Below, one piece after another: positions 8,586 to 16,850 of a stretch of 64,000 nucleotides of DNA. The notes beneath the pieces are model-generated. The model was not told the DNA's origin, searched no databases, and was given only the letters and a program-made list of their open reading frames with translations. Each line of letters starts with the position of its first letter. Position 1 is the first letter of the stretch. The translations under genes and the position numbers were made by a program. This stretch comes from Plastoroseomonas hellenica (GTDB lineage Bacteria > Pseudomonadota > Alphaproteobacteria > Acetobacterales > Acetobacteraceae), in the NCBI RefSeq assembly GCF_018129085.1, contig NZ_JAAGBB010000003.1:178421-242420 (forward strand). The letters run 5' to 3'.

Positions 8586-9359
8586 TCAGCGGCTCTCCAG
8601 AGTCAGACCGCCATCGACGACGACGGTCTGACCCGTGACCATGGCGGCGCCGGCCAGCAGGAAGACCATGACTTCGGCCAGGTCCTCCGGCTGGCAGCGC
8701 CGCTTGAGCAGCGCCTTCTCGGCCGAAGCCTTCCGCCGCTCCTCCGTCCATTCGACCATCCAGGAGGAATCGACGGCGCCGGGCGCGATGGCGTTGACGC
8801 GCACCTCCGGCGCCAGGCTGCGCGCCAGATTCTTGGTCAGCGAGATCACGCCGGCCTTGGTGGCGCCATAAGCCATCGAGGAGCCGGGGGAATCGAGGCC
8901 GGCGATGGAGGCGACGGACACCACCGCGCCCTTCGCAGCGCGGAGCGCCGGTGCTGCCGCCTTGGTGCAGCGGAAGACGCCGAGCAGGTTCACCTGCAGC
9001 ACGGTGCTCCAGAGCTCCTCGGTCAGACGCTCCAGCTCCGCAGGGCGGATCATGGAGGTAGTGCCGGGGGTGCCGGCATTGTTCACGAGGTAGTCGAGGC
9101 GGCCGAGATCGGCGACCGCCTTCTCCACCATGCGCGGCCCATCCACGGCGTCGCCGACATTGCCGGGTGCTGCGATGACATCGAAGCCTTCGGCGGCGAG
9201 CCGCGCCACCTGCTCGGCGCCGCGGGCGTCGCCCGCGAGGTGGTTGATCGCGACGCGGCAGCCATTGCGGGCCAGCATCTCGACGGTCGCGAGGCCGATG
9301 CCGGAAGCGCCGCCGGTGACCAGCGCCGTACTGCCTTTGAGGTCGTAGCGGATGCTCAT
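8586..9359 (-). CDS. SDR family oxidoreductase
   Basis: A 257-residue classical short-chain dehydrogenase. The cofactor motif GGASGIG is at about residues 16-22, NNAG near residue 93, and the catalytic YGATK near residue 163 with a Ser upstream in SVASIAG. The C-terminal GGLTLESR is a normal SDR end. The start overlaps the stop of the 3-hydroxyacyl-CoA dehydrogenase gene by four bases, so it is the last gene of the four-gene minus-strand operon starting at 12591. The alcohol or ketone substrate is unknown. Confidence 0.92.
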   Translation of the reverse strand: MSIRYDLKGSTALVTGGASGIGLATVEMLARNGCRVAINHLAGDARGAEQVARLAAEGFDVIAAPGNVGDAVDGPRMVEKAVADLGRLDYLVNNAGTPGTTSMIRPAELERLTEELWSTVLQVNLLGVFRCTKAAAPALRAAKGAVVSVASIAGLDSPGSSMAYGATKAGVISLTKNLARSLAPEVRVNAIAPGAVDSSWMVEWTEERRKASAEKALLKRRCQPEDLAEVMVFLLAGAAMVTGQTVVVDGGLTLESR

Positions 9360-10318
9360 AGCTCGCGTTCCATCCCTGCCATGGTGCCGATGCGCCGCAG
9401 CGCCTGTTTGAGGGCGAGCAGCCGGCGGTCGCGCGCTTCGAACAGCGCGGCTGGATCGGCGCCCTTCCAGTCATAGAATCCCGCACCCGCCATCACGCCG
9501 GTGCGCCCGGCGGCGACCGCGGCGTCGAGCGCGTCGGATTGCCCACGCACCTCGGGCGGCGTGTACATCTTGTTGCGCAGCGCATCCTGCATCATCGGCA
9601 AGCCCGTGAAATCGGCCTTGGCCAGCACGCCGAGGATCGGCAGGCGCAGCGCGATGCCATGGATGATGGCGGCGTCGATCTCCTCCGCCGTCGCCACGCC
9701 GTCGTCGAGCAGCTTCTGCACCTCGAGGCCGATCGCGCTCTGCAGCCGGTTGGCGATATAGCCGGGGACGAATTTCCGCATGACGATCGGCTGCTTGCCC
9801 ATCGCGGCGCAGATGGCGCGCACCGTCTCGATGCAGGCGGGGTCGGTCTCCGGTCCGCCCACGATATCGACGAGGTCGACGAGGTAGGGCGGCGTGTACC
9901 AATGCGCGATCAGGGTGCGCTTCTGGCGTGCCGACGGCATCAGCGGGAAGATGTCGAGATAGGAGGTGTTGGAGGCGATGATCGCATCCTTCGGCGCCAC
10001 CGCATCGAGCTGCGCGTAGAGCGTGCGCTTCGCATCCGGCTTCTCGACGATCGCCTCGACGATGAGCTCGGCACCATCGACCGTCTCCGCGAGATCCGCG
10101 TGGCGGGTCAGGGCCTGGGCGAGATGCGCTGAGGTCCAGCCATCCGGCGCCTCCCCCGCCGCGACCAGCGTCTCCAGCGCTTTCTCCATCAGGCCCTGGG
10201 CACGCGCGAGCGTCGCCGGGTTGCTGTCGGTCAGCCGCACCTTGTGGCCGCCAAGGGCGAAGACCAGGGCCAACGCATGGCCCATGGTGCCGGCGCCAAG
10301 TACCGCGACATTGGTCAT
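9356..10318 (-). CDS. 3-hydroxyacyl-CoA dehydrogenase family protein
   Basis: A 320-residue NAD-dependent enzyme. The N-terminal motif GAGTMG (residues 8-13) binds NAD, EAIVEKPDAKR near residue 92 and SNTS near 118 match 3-hydroxyacyl-CoA dehydrogenases, and the HWYTPPYL motif near residue 141 holds the catalytic His. The C-terminal dimerisation domain is present, so the length is normal for the single-function type (also carnitine or L-gulonate dehydrogenases). It overlaps the SDR gene and starts 5 bp after the ThDP-enzyme gene, so all are probably translated together. Confidence 0.9.
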   Translation of the reverse strand: MTNVAVLGAGTMGHALALVFALGGHKVRLTDSNPATLARAQGLMEKALETLVAAGEAPDGWTSAHLAQALTRHADLAETVDGAELIVEAIVEKPDAKRTLYAQLDAVAPKDAIIASNTSYLDIFPLMPSARQKRTLIAHWYTPPYLVDLVDIVGGPETDPACIETVRAICAAMGKQPIVMRKFVPGYIANRLQSAIGLEVQKLLDDGVATAEEIDAAIIHGIALRLPILGVLAKADFTGLPMMQDALRNKMYTPPEVRGQSDALDAAVAAGRTGVMAGAGFYDWKGADPAALFEARDRRLLALKQALRRIGTMAGMEREL

Positions 10319-10322
10319 GGGG

Positions 10323-11990
10323 TCAGATCTCCGGGGTCCAGGGCGCGGGGGCGCGCGCTTCGATATCGGTCACCACGTCCACGACGACGGTCTCCTTGGC
10401 TGCGATGGCGCGCTTCAGCGCCGGGACAAGCTCCTCCGGCCGCTCCACGCGGATGCCGGTGAGGCCGAAGCTGCGCGCGACGGCGGTGAAGTCGGTGGGG
10501 CCGAAGCGCAACAGCTCGGCGGCGGCGTCCGGCCGGTTGCCGGCATTGCGCACGAGGTTCGGCCAACCCTGCCCGAAGCCGGAATTGTTGTTCACCACGA
10601 GCACCACGGCGATGCCGCGTCGCCGCGCCGTCTCCAGCTCCGCGAGGTGATAGTAGAGCGCGCCGTCGCCGGACCAGCAGAGGACCGCGCGGTCGGGGGC
10701 CGCGCATTTGGCGCCGAGCGCGGCGGGGAAGGACCAGCCGAGCGAGCCTGCGGCACGCAGATAGGTCTGGCCTGGGGAAAGCTCGATGCAGTTGCCGGTC
10801 CAGATGCCGGAATAACCGGTGTCGGCGACGAGGATGCCATCCGCCGGCAGCGCCTCCGTGATCGCGCGGCCGAGATCGGCGGGATCGATCGCCTGGCCGG
10901 GCTGGGTCTTGCGGCTCGCCCATTCGGCGCGCCAGCCGGCGATCGTCGCCTGCGCCACGGCCAGGTAGTCCCCGTCACGTGCCGGCCGGCCGAGCGCCGC
11001 GGCCAACGCCTTGAGCCCGGCCTTCGGGTCGGCCTGCACCGCGACGGTGGCGGGGTAGGAGCGGTCGAACTCGCTGGGATCGGCATCGATCTGCACGATG
11101 GCGCTGCCCGCCTTCGGCGTACGCCAATAGTTGGTCAGCATGTCACCGGTATCGGCGCCGACGAAGAGGATGAGCTCGGCATCGGCCAGGATGCGGTTCG
11201 TTGCCGGGCCGGCATAGGCGCCGGCGACGCCGATATGCAGCGGATGCCGCGTGTCGATGATGTTGCGGGCGCCGAGTGCCGTCGCGATGGGAGCCGCCAG
11301 CGCCTCCGCCACCGCGATCAGCTCCTCCCCGCAGCCGGAGAGTGCGGCGGCGTCGCCAGCCACGATCGCGACCTTGCCCACGGCCAGCAATGCCTTCGCC
11401 GCGGCGGCGATGGCGGCAGGATCGGGTTCCGGCCGATGCATCGGGATACGGAAGGCGGAGAGGTCGGCAGGCGGGGCGGCAACGCTGCCGCTTTCGATCA
11501 CCTCCGCCTGCAGGCCGAAGAGGTCGAGATGCACCGGGCGCGGCGGCATGGCGACCGCCGTGGCGAAGGCCTGACGCAGCACGCGCGGCAGGTCGGCAGC
11601 ATCGGCGACATCGGTCGAGAGCTTGGTGACCGGCGCGAAAAGCGGCGCATGCTCCAGCTCCTGGTAGGCATTCCGGTGCTGGTGCGCCGGCACCTTGCGG
11701 CCGGTCATGGCGACGATCGGCGTGCGATGGAGCCAGGCGTCCTGAAGGCCGGCGGCCAGGTTCGCCGCACCGACCGACTGCGCCGCGACCACGCCCGGCC
11801 TGCCGCTGATCCGCGCATAGCCATCGGCCATGTAGACGGCCGCCTTCTCGGTATGCGCCAGCACCGGCTTCACCCCGGCGGCGCTGAGCCCGAGCAAGGT
11901 CCGCCGCAGCACGGCATCCACGAAGAACACATGCGTCTGGCCTGAGGCCGCGAGGCTCTGCGCCAGCCATTCGGCGCCGGTTGCCGCCAT
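10323..11990 (-). CDS. Thiamine-pyrophosphate-dependent enzyme, acetolactate synthase/benzoylformate decarboxylase-like
   Basis: A 555-residue three-domain ThDP enzyme. Glu48, in HTEKAAVYMADGYAR, matches the cofactor-activating Glu. The C-terminal ThDP/Mg motif runs from SGDGALYY to VNNNSGFG. I chose the ATG at 11990 because a GGGAG site lies upstream; an in-frame extension of 12 residues lacks support. Family members decarboxylate or ligate 2-oxoacids, or cleave oxalyl-CoA and 2-hydroxyacyl-CoA. With an acyl-CoA dehydrogenase and SDR downstream, a 2-oxoacid or acyloin pathway is likely; true acetolactate synthase is less likely because no regulatory subunit is near. Confidence 0.85.
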   Translation of the reverse strand: MAATGAEWLAQSLAASGQTHVFFVDAVLRRTLLGLSAAGVKPVLAHTEKAAVYMADGYARISGRPGVVAAQSVGAANLAAGLQDAWLHRTPIVAMTGRKVPAHQHRNAYQELEHAPLFAPVTKLSTDVADAADLPRVLRQAFATAVAMPPRPVHLDLFGLQAEVIESGSVAAPPADLSAFRIPMHRPEPDPAAIAAAAKALLAVGKVAIVAGDAAALSGCGEELIAVAEALAAPIATALGARNIIDTRHPLHIGVAGAYAGPATNRILADAELILFVGADTGDMLTNYWRTPKAGSAIVQIDADPSEFDRSYPATVAVQADPKAGLKALAAALGRPARDGDYLAVAQATIAGWRAEWASRKTQPGQAIDPADLGRAITEALPADGILVADTGYSGIWTGNCIELSPGQTYLRAAGSLGWSFPAALGAKCAAPDRAVLCWSGDGALYYHLAELETARRRGIAVVLVVNNNSGFGQGWPNLVRNAGNRPDAAAELLRFGPTDFTAVARSFGLTGIRVERPEELVPALKRAIAAKETVVVDVVTDIEARAPAPWTPEI

Positions 11991-12057
11991 GCGCTTCTCT
12001 CCCTTAATCCTGCGCGCAGGCTGCACCGCACCGCGCGGTGCGGCAAGGGCATGGGCG

Positions 12058-12591
12058 TCAGCCCGGTGGCAGCGGATCGTCGCCGCGGATCACCAAGGCT
12101 TCCAGCACGCGGGACACGCAGTTGTAGCCGGCGACCGTCACCGTGAGCTCCACCAGCTCCCGTGGCGAAAGCCGTTCCCGCACCGCAGCCGCCACATCAT
12201 CGGGCACATGCACATGCCGGGTCATGGCATCGGCATAGGCGAGCGCCGCGCGCTCGGTCGCATCGAAGACGCTCGCCGTCTCCCACTCCGGCACGGCGTC
12301 GAGCTGCGCCTGGGTCATGCCCTCGGCGAGGCCGATCGGGGCATGCGCATTCCATTCATAAGGTGCGCCATTGATCGCGGCGATGCGCAGGATCACCAGC
12401 TCGCGCAGCTTGCCGGAGAGCGTCGAATTGAAGCGCACGGCATCGTACATGTCGATCCAGCCGGCGGCGATCGGGGGCGCGTGCAGCAGCATCCGGTGCA
12501 GGTGGCCGATCGACTTGCGGGAGGCGCGGATATGCGCCGCGGCCTCCCGGTGCTCGGGTCGATCGGGGTCGGCATAGGGGATGCGCGCCAT
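12058..12591 (-). CDS. Carboxymuconolactone decarboxylase (CMD) family protein
   Basis: A 177-residue protein of the CMD/AhpD fold. The core helix reads LRELVILRIAAINGAPYEWNAHAP; the AhpD CxxC pair is absent and YEWNAH is the non-peroxidatic CMD-like form. The start at 12591 is preceded by a GAGGAAA site; longer in-frame starts run into low-quality sequence. It probably acts on a small lactone or organic acid, possibly as a decarboxylase or hydrolase. It is first in the operon with the ThDP enzyme (67 bp downstream), 3-hydroxyacyl-CoA dehydrogenase and SDR. Confidence 0.8.
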   Translation of the reverse strand: MARIPYADPDRPEHREAAAHIRASRKSIGHLHRMLLHAPPIAAGWIDMYDAVRFNSTLSGKLRELVILRIAAINGAPYEWNAHAPIGLAEGMTQAQLDAVPEWETASVFDATERAALAYADAMTRHVHVPDDVAAAVRERLSPRELVELTVTVAGYNCVSRVLEALVIRGDDPLPPG

Positions 12592-12694
12592 GCGGTCCGT
12601 TTCCTCGCGGCGGCCGGGGTTGGGGTGGCCACCTTGCCGATACTCTGGGCCAGGGAGCGCGCCCGTGGAAGGTGGGCGCCGACCGCTCCTGAGG

Positions 12695-14635
12695 CTACTT
12701 CGCCGCGGCTGCGCGCATCCTGGACGGCTCGTCCAGGGCATCATCCTCGGGTGAGCGCCGCGTCGGCACCTGCGGCAATTCCAGGATCGACCATGCCACC
12801 CCGTCATCCGACGCCTTGGCGATCGACTTCAGGCGGGCCACCTCGGTCAGCAGCTTGTCCGGATCACAACCCGGCTGCCGCGCCGAGATCTCCAGCACCG
12901 CGGCCGAGCAGCGGAGCAGCGGAAAGGAGCGCTCCCGGCCTTCCCGGTCCTTGCCGGGCACCCTGCCCTCGCTGCGCTCGTGCGTTTCGTAGAACATGGC
13001 GGCGGAGCCCGCGAAATCCTCGAGAAGGGCGCGGATGCGCGCCTCGAACTCGGCACCCTCCAGGCCATGGACGCCGATGAAGAAATCGTCGCCGCCGATA
13101 TGGCCGAGGAAGACACCGTCGCGTTCCGGGAAATGGCGCCGCATCGCCTCGGCGAAGAGGATGATGGCGCGGTCGCCGACGCGGAAGCCGTAGCGATCGT
13201 TGAATGGTTTGAAGTGATCGAAGTCGAGATAGCAGAGGTGACGAGCCTGATCTGACCGGATCGACGCGTCCGCGGCGTGGGCGGCGACCGAGAGGTTGCC
13301 GGGCAGGCGGGTCAAGGGATTCTGGTCGAGCGCCAGCCGCAGCCGCTTCTCATGCAGGAGGCCGACCAGAGCGCCGGCCGATACGAAGCCGACATAGCGC
13401 CCGGCATCGTGCAGCAGCAGGCCGTCGCAACCGGGGGGCGCGGCACCGAAGATCCCGAGCAGAGCATCGGCATCCGCATGGACACTCGCGACCGGGCATT
13501 CCACCAGGAACTTGGCGACGGTGTTCTGCGTGTTTGGATTCTGCAGCAGATCCCGCCCGAAGCGGCCATAGATGAAGGCGCGCAGGTCGCGTTCCCGGAC
13601 CAGCCCCTTGGGTGCACCGACCCTGTCGACGACCGGGATGACCGACTGATCACCGCTGCGGCGGAATATCTCGAAGGCCCTTTCGATGTGATCATCGCGC
13701 TCGACCGTCTCCAGATGTTCGATCGCCGCGAGCAGCAACTCGCTGTCACCGGCCTCCGAGCGGCGGCGACGCTCCTTGCCAACGGCCGAGACCAGCGCCG
13801 GATAGATCGGCAGCACGGTGTCCGGCATGGTGCATGGCCAGGCGACGTAGTGGCCCTGGATCAGGTCGCAGCCGAGCTCGCGCGCCGCCAGGAAATCCGC
13901 CTCCGTCTCAACGCCCTCGGCGATGACCATGAGGCCGAGCGTATGCGCGAAGCCGGCGATCCGCCCGACGAACAGCCGCTTGCGCGGATCCTTCGAGAGG
14001 TTCTCGATCAGGAAGTGGTCGATCTTGATGTAGTCGATTCCGCCATCGAACAGCAGGCGGATCTCGGAATGGCCGCGCCCGAAATCATCGGCGGCAAACA
14101 GCATTCCTCGCTTCCGGCATTGCAGCAGCGTCCGCCGAAAGCCCGGCAGCGAGACCGTCTCATGGCGCTCGGACAGCTCAATGCAGAGATTGGAGGCCGG
14201 CAGGCCATGGCGCCGCAACTCGTCGGCGGCTCCCTCAAGCACCTGCAGGCCCGCGGTCAGGGCAAGGGTGCGCCCGTCGAGATTGAGGAAAAGGCGGCGC
14301 TGCTGCGGATCCGGCAGGCAACAGAAGGCGGCGATCGCCTTCCGGTGCAGCAGGCGCTCCAGCTCGCAGAGCACCCCAAGTTCGGCCGCGCGATCCAGCA
14401 GCACGGCGGGCGCGCCCAGGGATAGCCCCTCGAACCCTCGTGTCAGTGCCTCGACGCCGTAGAGGGTGCCGGTATGGCACTCGACGATCGGCTGCAGCAC
14501 GCAACTCAACTGGCGATCGGCTTGGTCAAGGAACGCCTCGCCCGCGCTGGTGGCAACCGAGGCAAACGCGTCACGGATATCATGGGTCAGGCATTGCGCT
14601 CGGGGCTGATCGGCCAATGGACTCAACGCTTGCAT
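12695..14635 (-). CDS. Bifunctional cyclic-di-GMP signalling protein, EAL-CBS-GGDEF
   Basis: A 646-residue protein with EAL first and GGDEF last. In the EAL domain (about 40-270) the catalytic set looks intact: EAL at 62-64, Asn118, Glu153, DD at 183-184, Lys204, and EGVET at 240-244. Residues 310-425 resemble a pair of CBS-like repeats. The GGDEF domain (about 437-620) reads GGDDF at 514-518, with Asp instead of the fourth-position Glu, and no clear RxxD inhibitory site. So phosphodiesterase activity is likely; cyclase activity is uncertain. No membrane segment. An SD (GGAGG) lies seven bases from the ATG. It stands alone. Confidence 0.9.
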   Translation of the reverse strand: MQALSPLADQPRAQCLTHDIRDAFASVATSAGEAFLDQADRQLSCVLQPIVECHTGTLYGVEALTRGFEGLSLGAPAVLLDRAAELGVLCELERLLHRKAIAAFCCLPDPQQRRLFLNLDGRTLALTAGLQVLEGAADELRRHGLPASNLCIELSERHETVSLPGFRRTLLQCRKRGMLFAADDFGRGHSEIRLLFDGGIDYIKIDHFLIENLSKDPRKRLFVGRIAGFAHTLGLMVIAEGVETEADFLAARELGCDLIQGHYVAWPCTMPDTVLPIYPALVSAVGKERRRRSEAGDSELLLAAIEHLETVERDDHIERAFEIFRRSGDQSVIPVVDRVGAPKGLVRERDLRAFIYGRFGRDLLQNPNTQNTVAKFLVECPVASVHADADALLGIFGAAPPGCDGLLLHDAGRYVGFVSAGALVGLLHEKRLRLALDQNPLTRLPGNLSVAAHAADASIRSDQARHLCYLDFDHFKPFNDRYGFRVGDRAIILFAEAMRRHFPERDGVFLGHIGGDDFFIGVHGLEGAEFEARIRALLEDFAGSAAMFYETHERSEGRVPGKDREGRERSFPLLRCSAAVLEISARQPGCDPDKLLTEVARLKSIAKASDDGVAWSILELPQVPTRRSPEDDALDEPSRMRAAAAK

Positions 14636-14742
14636 AGGCTGGCCTCCAGCGGCTCGATCATGCTGGAGTGATCGCTACCACCGTTCTGTTTGCTCCGCGT
14701 TAAGGTACGCGTGACAGTTCGATTGCGCCCGAATGCCGTCGA

Positions 14743-15228
14743 TCAGGATTGGGCCGGGCGCCTCCGCAGGAGATACCGCTGGCGCCCTTCCATCACCAGC
14801 ACGCCTCTCTGATTGTGGACCGTGCTGGCGAGGCCGACGACGCCGGTGGTGCGGTTCGGCGACAGTTCATCGACGGTGAGCGCCGCGTAGAGCGTGTCGC
14901 CGGCGAAGACCGGGTGCAGGAAGCGGCTGGACTGGTCGAGGAAGCCCTTCAGCGATCGCTCGACGAGATGCGGGAACAGCCCGGCACCGGCGGCCGTCTG
15001 GATCAGGATCTGATAGCCATGCGCCAGCATTCCCGGCATGCCATGTGAGCGGCAGTATTCCACGTCATAATGCACCGGGTGATTGTCGCCCGACGCCAGT
15101 TGGAAGGCCGCGAAGAGCGCGTCGGTCATGGTGCGGCTGGGCAGCACGAAACGCTCGCCGAGGGCGAAATCCTCGAACCAGCGCTGCTCGGGCACCATGC
15201 GGTGCGCCCGGGGGTCGAAACCCGTCAC
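14743..15228 (-). CDS. MaoC family dehydratase/(R)-hydratase-like protein
   Basis: A 161-residue hotdog protein with the hydratase-2 motif ASGDNHPVHYD near residue 50, which carries the catalytic Asp and His that add water to enoyl-CoA. Its start is GTG, overlapping the hydantoinase B stop as GTGA, so it is translated as the tail of the hydantoinase operon. A MaoC-type enzyme beside hydantoinase A/B and TRAP genes is a common arrangement of unknown logic; the substrate may be an enoyl-CoA or a related unsaturated acid. Confidence 0.88.
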   Translation of the reverse strand: MTGFDPRAHRMVPEQRWFEDFALGERFVLPSRTMTDALFAAFQLASGDNHPVHYDVEYCRSHGMPGMLAHGYQILIQTAAGAGLFPHLVERSLKGFLDQSSRFLHPVFAGDTLYAALTVDELSPNRTTGVVGLASTVHNQRGVLVMEGRQRYLLRRRPAQS

Positions 15229-16850
15229 GCGTAGCCGAGGGCGTTGTCGCGGGCGACGGCATCCGGCGCGCGCTGCCCGGCATCGCCGAAGCCACCGCCA
15301 CCCGAGGTTTCCAGCCGCACGATATCGCCACGCTTCAGCATGACGCCATCGGATTTCGGGGCGATCGGCGTCGCGACCCCGTCACGGATGCGCAGCAGCT
15401 TCCCGAGGCTGCCTGGGCCGCCGCCGGCAAGGCCATAGGGCGCGAAGCGGAAGCGGTCCATGTTCGCGGTGAAGACGGCGCTCGGGCACTCCACCCGCCA
15501 TTCGCGATAGAGGCCGAGCCCGCCACGATACCGCCCTGCCCCACCGGAACCGGGGATCAGGCCGTAGCGGGTGATCGTCAGCGGCATGCCGCTCTCGATC
15601 ATCTCGACGGGGATGTTGCTGTTGTTGTGCATGCCGAAGGACCAGGCATTGACGCCATCCTTCGCCGGCGCTGCACCGGTGCCGCCGATCTCGATCTCGA
15701 CCAGTACCTCCCGATGGTTGTCCTCCGCGATGGTCTGGAAGGTCGCGACATAGCTGCCACCGTAATAGGCCGCCGGCATGCGGTCCGGAACTGCTTGGTG
15801 CAGGCAGCCGAACATGACGTTGGCCAGCCGATGGGAGACTGCGACCCGATGCGCGACGGAGGCCGGCGCCTGGCAATTGGTGACGCTGCCCTCGCGATGG
15901 ATGATGCTGATCGGGCGGTAGCAGCCGGCATTGGCCGGCATGGCGCCGTCGGTCGCGGCGATCACCGAGTAGAAGACGGCGCAGTTGGACATCGCCGGGG
16001 TGCAGTTGATCGGCCCGCGCTGCTGATCGGCGCAGCCGGTGAGATCGACGCTGATCTCATCGCCGGCGATGGTCAGCGCCGCATGCAGCCGCACCGGCTC
16101 GCCGCTGACCCCGTCCTCGTCGAGGAAATCCTCGAACTCGTAGCGTCCGTCGGGCATGGCCCGAATGGCGGCGCGCATCGCGGCCTCGCTCATGTCGAGG
16201 ATGCGGGCGCTCGCCTCCAGGATGCCGGCGGACCCGTAGCGGGCAGCGAGGCGCTTGATGGAAACGGCGGCGACATCGAGGCTGGCGAGCTGGCTCTGCA
16301 GGTCGCCCAGCATGAGCACGGGCTTGCGCACGTTCTGGCCGATCATCGCCCAGACCGCCTGGTTGAGGACGCCCTTCTCGATCAGCTTCAGCGGCGGAAT
16401 GCGCACGCCTTCCTGGAACACCTCGGTCGCGGTCGCGGCGTAACTGCCGGGGGCCATGCCGCCCATGTCGATATGGTGGCAGAGTGCGCCGACATAGGCG
16501 ATGCGCACGCCATCATGGAAGACCGGCTTGAAGACCAGGACGTCGTTCAGATGCTGGGCGCCGCAATAGGGGTCATTGGTGACGACGACATCGTCTTCCG
16601 CCCAGGTGGCGGCATCGACGAAGCGATCGAGCAGGGTTCGCAGCGCCGCCCCCATGCTGTTCAGGTGCTGCGGGATGCGCGCCGATTGCGCGAGGTTGTT
16701 GCCCTCGGCATCGAAGACCGCCGTGGAGTAGTCCAGCAGCTCCCGCACCACGGTGCTGCGGCTGGTGCGCCAGATGGTGACGTCCATCTCGGCGGCGGCG
16801 GCGGTCAGCGCGTTGCGGATGACCTCGATCTCGATGGGTCCAAGCGTCAT
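15225..16850 (-). CDS. Hydantoinase B/oxoprolinase family protein
   Basis: A 541-residue HyuB-type subunit. It has the family hallmarks TNDPYCGAQHLNDV near residue 77, HIDMGGMAPGSY near residue 113, and PGSGGAGRYRGGLG near residue 429. With HyuA it forms an ATP-dependent amidohydrolase acting on 5-oxoproline, N-methylhydantoin or acetone-like carboxylation substrates; the exact member cannot be told. The ATG overlaps the hyuA stop. Length fits family members (500-600 residues). Confidence 0.92.
   Translation of the reverse strand: MTLGPIEIEVIRNALTAAAAEMDVTIWRTSRSTVVRELLDYSTAVFDAEGNNLAQSARIPQHLNSMGAALRTLLDRFVDAATWAEDDVVVTNDPYCGAQHLNDVLVFKPVFHDGVRIAYVGALCHHIDMGGMAPGSYAATATEVFQEGVRIPPLKLIEKGVLNQAVWAMIGQNVRKPVLMLGDLQSQLASLDVAAVSIKRLAARYGSAGILEASARILDMSEAAMRAAIRAMPDGRYEFEDFLDEDGVSGEPVRLHAALTIAGDEISVDLTGCADQQRGPINCTPAMSNCAVFYSVIAATDGAMPANAGCYRPISIIHREGSVTNCQAPASVAHRVAVSHRLANVMFGCLHQAVPDRMPAAYYGGSYVATFQTIAEDNHREVLVEIEIGGTGAAPAKDGVNAWSFGMHNNSNIPVEMIESGMPLTITRYGLIPGSGGAGRYRGGLGLYREWRVECPSAVFTANMDRFRFAPYGLAGGGPGSLGKLLRIRDGVATPIAPKSDGVMLKRGDIVRLETSGGGGFGDAGQRAPDAVARDNALGYA

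Noticed and set aside
10023..11945. A 640-codon plus-strand frame antisense to the ThDP enzyme
   Set aside because: The ThDP and cofactor motifs on the minus strand are intact; the antisense translation has composition bias only.
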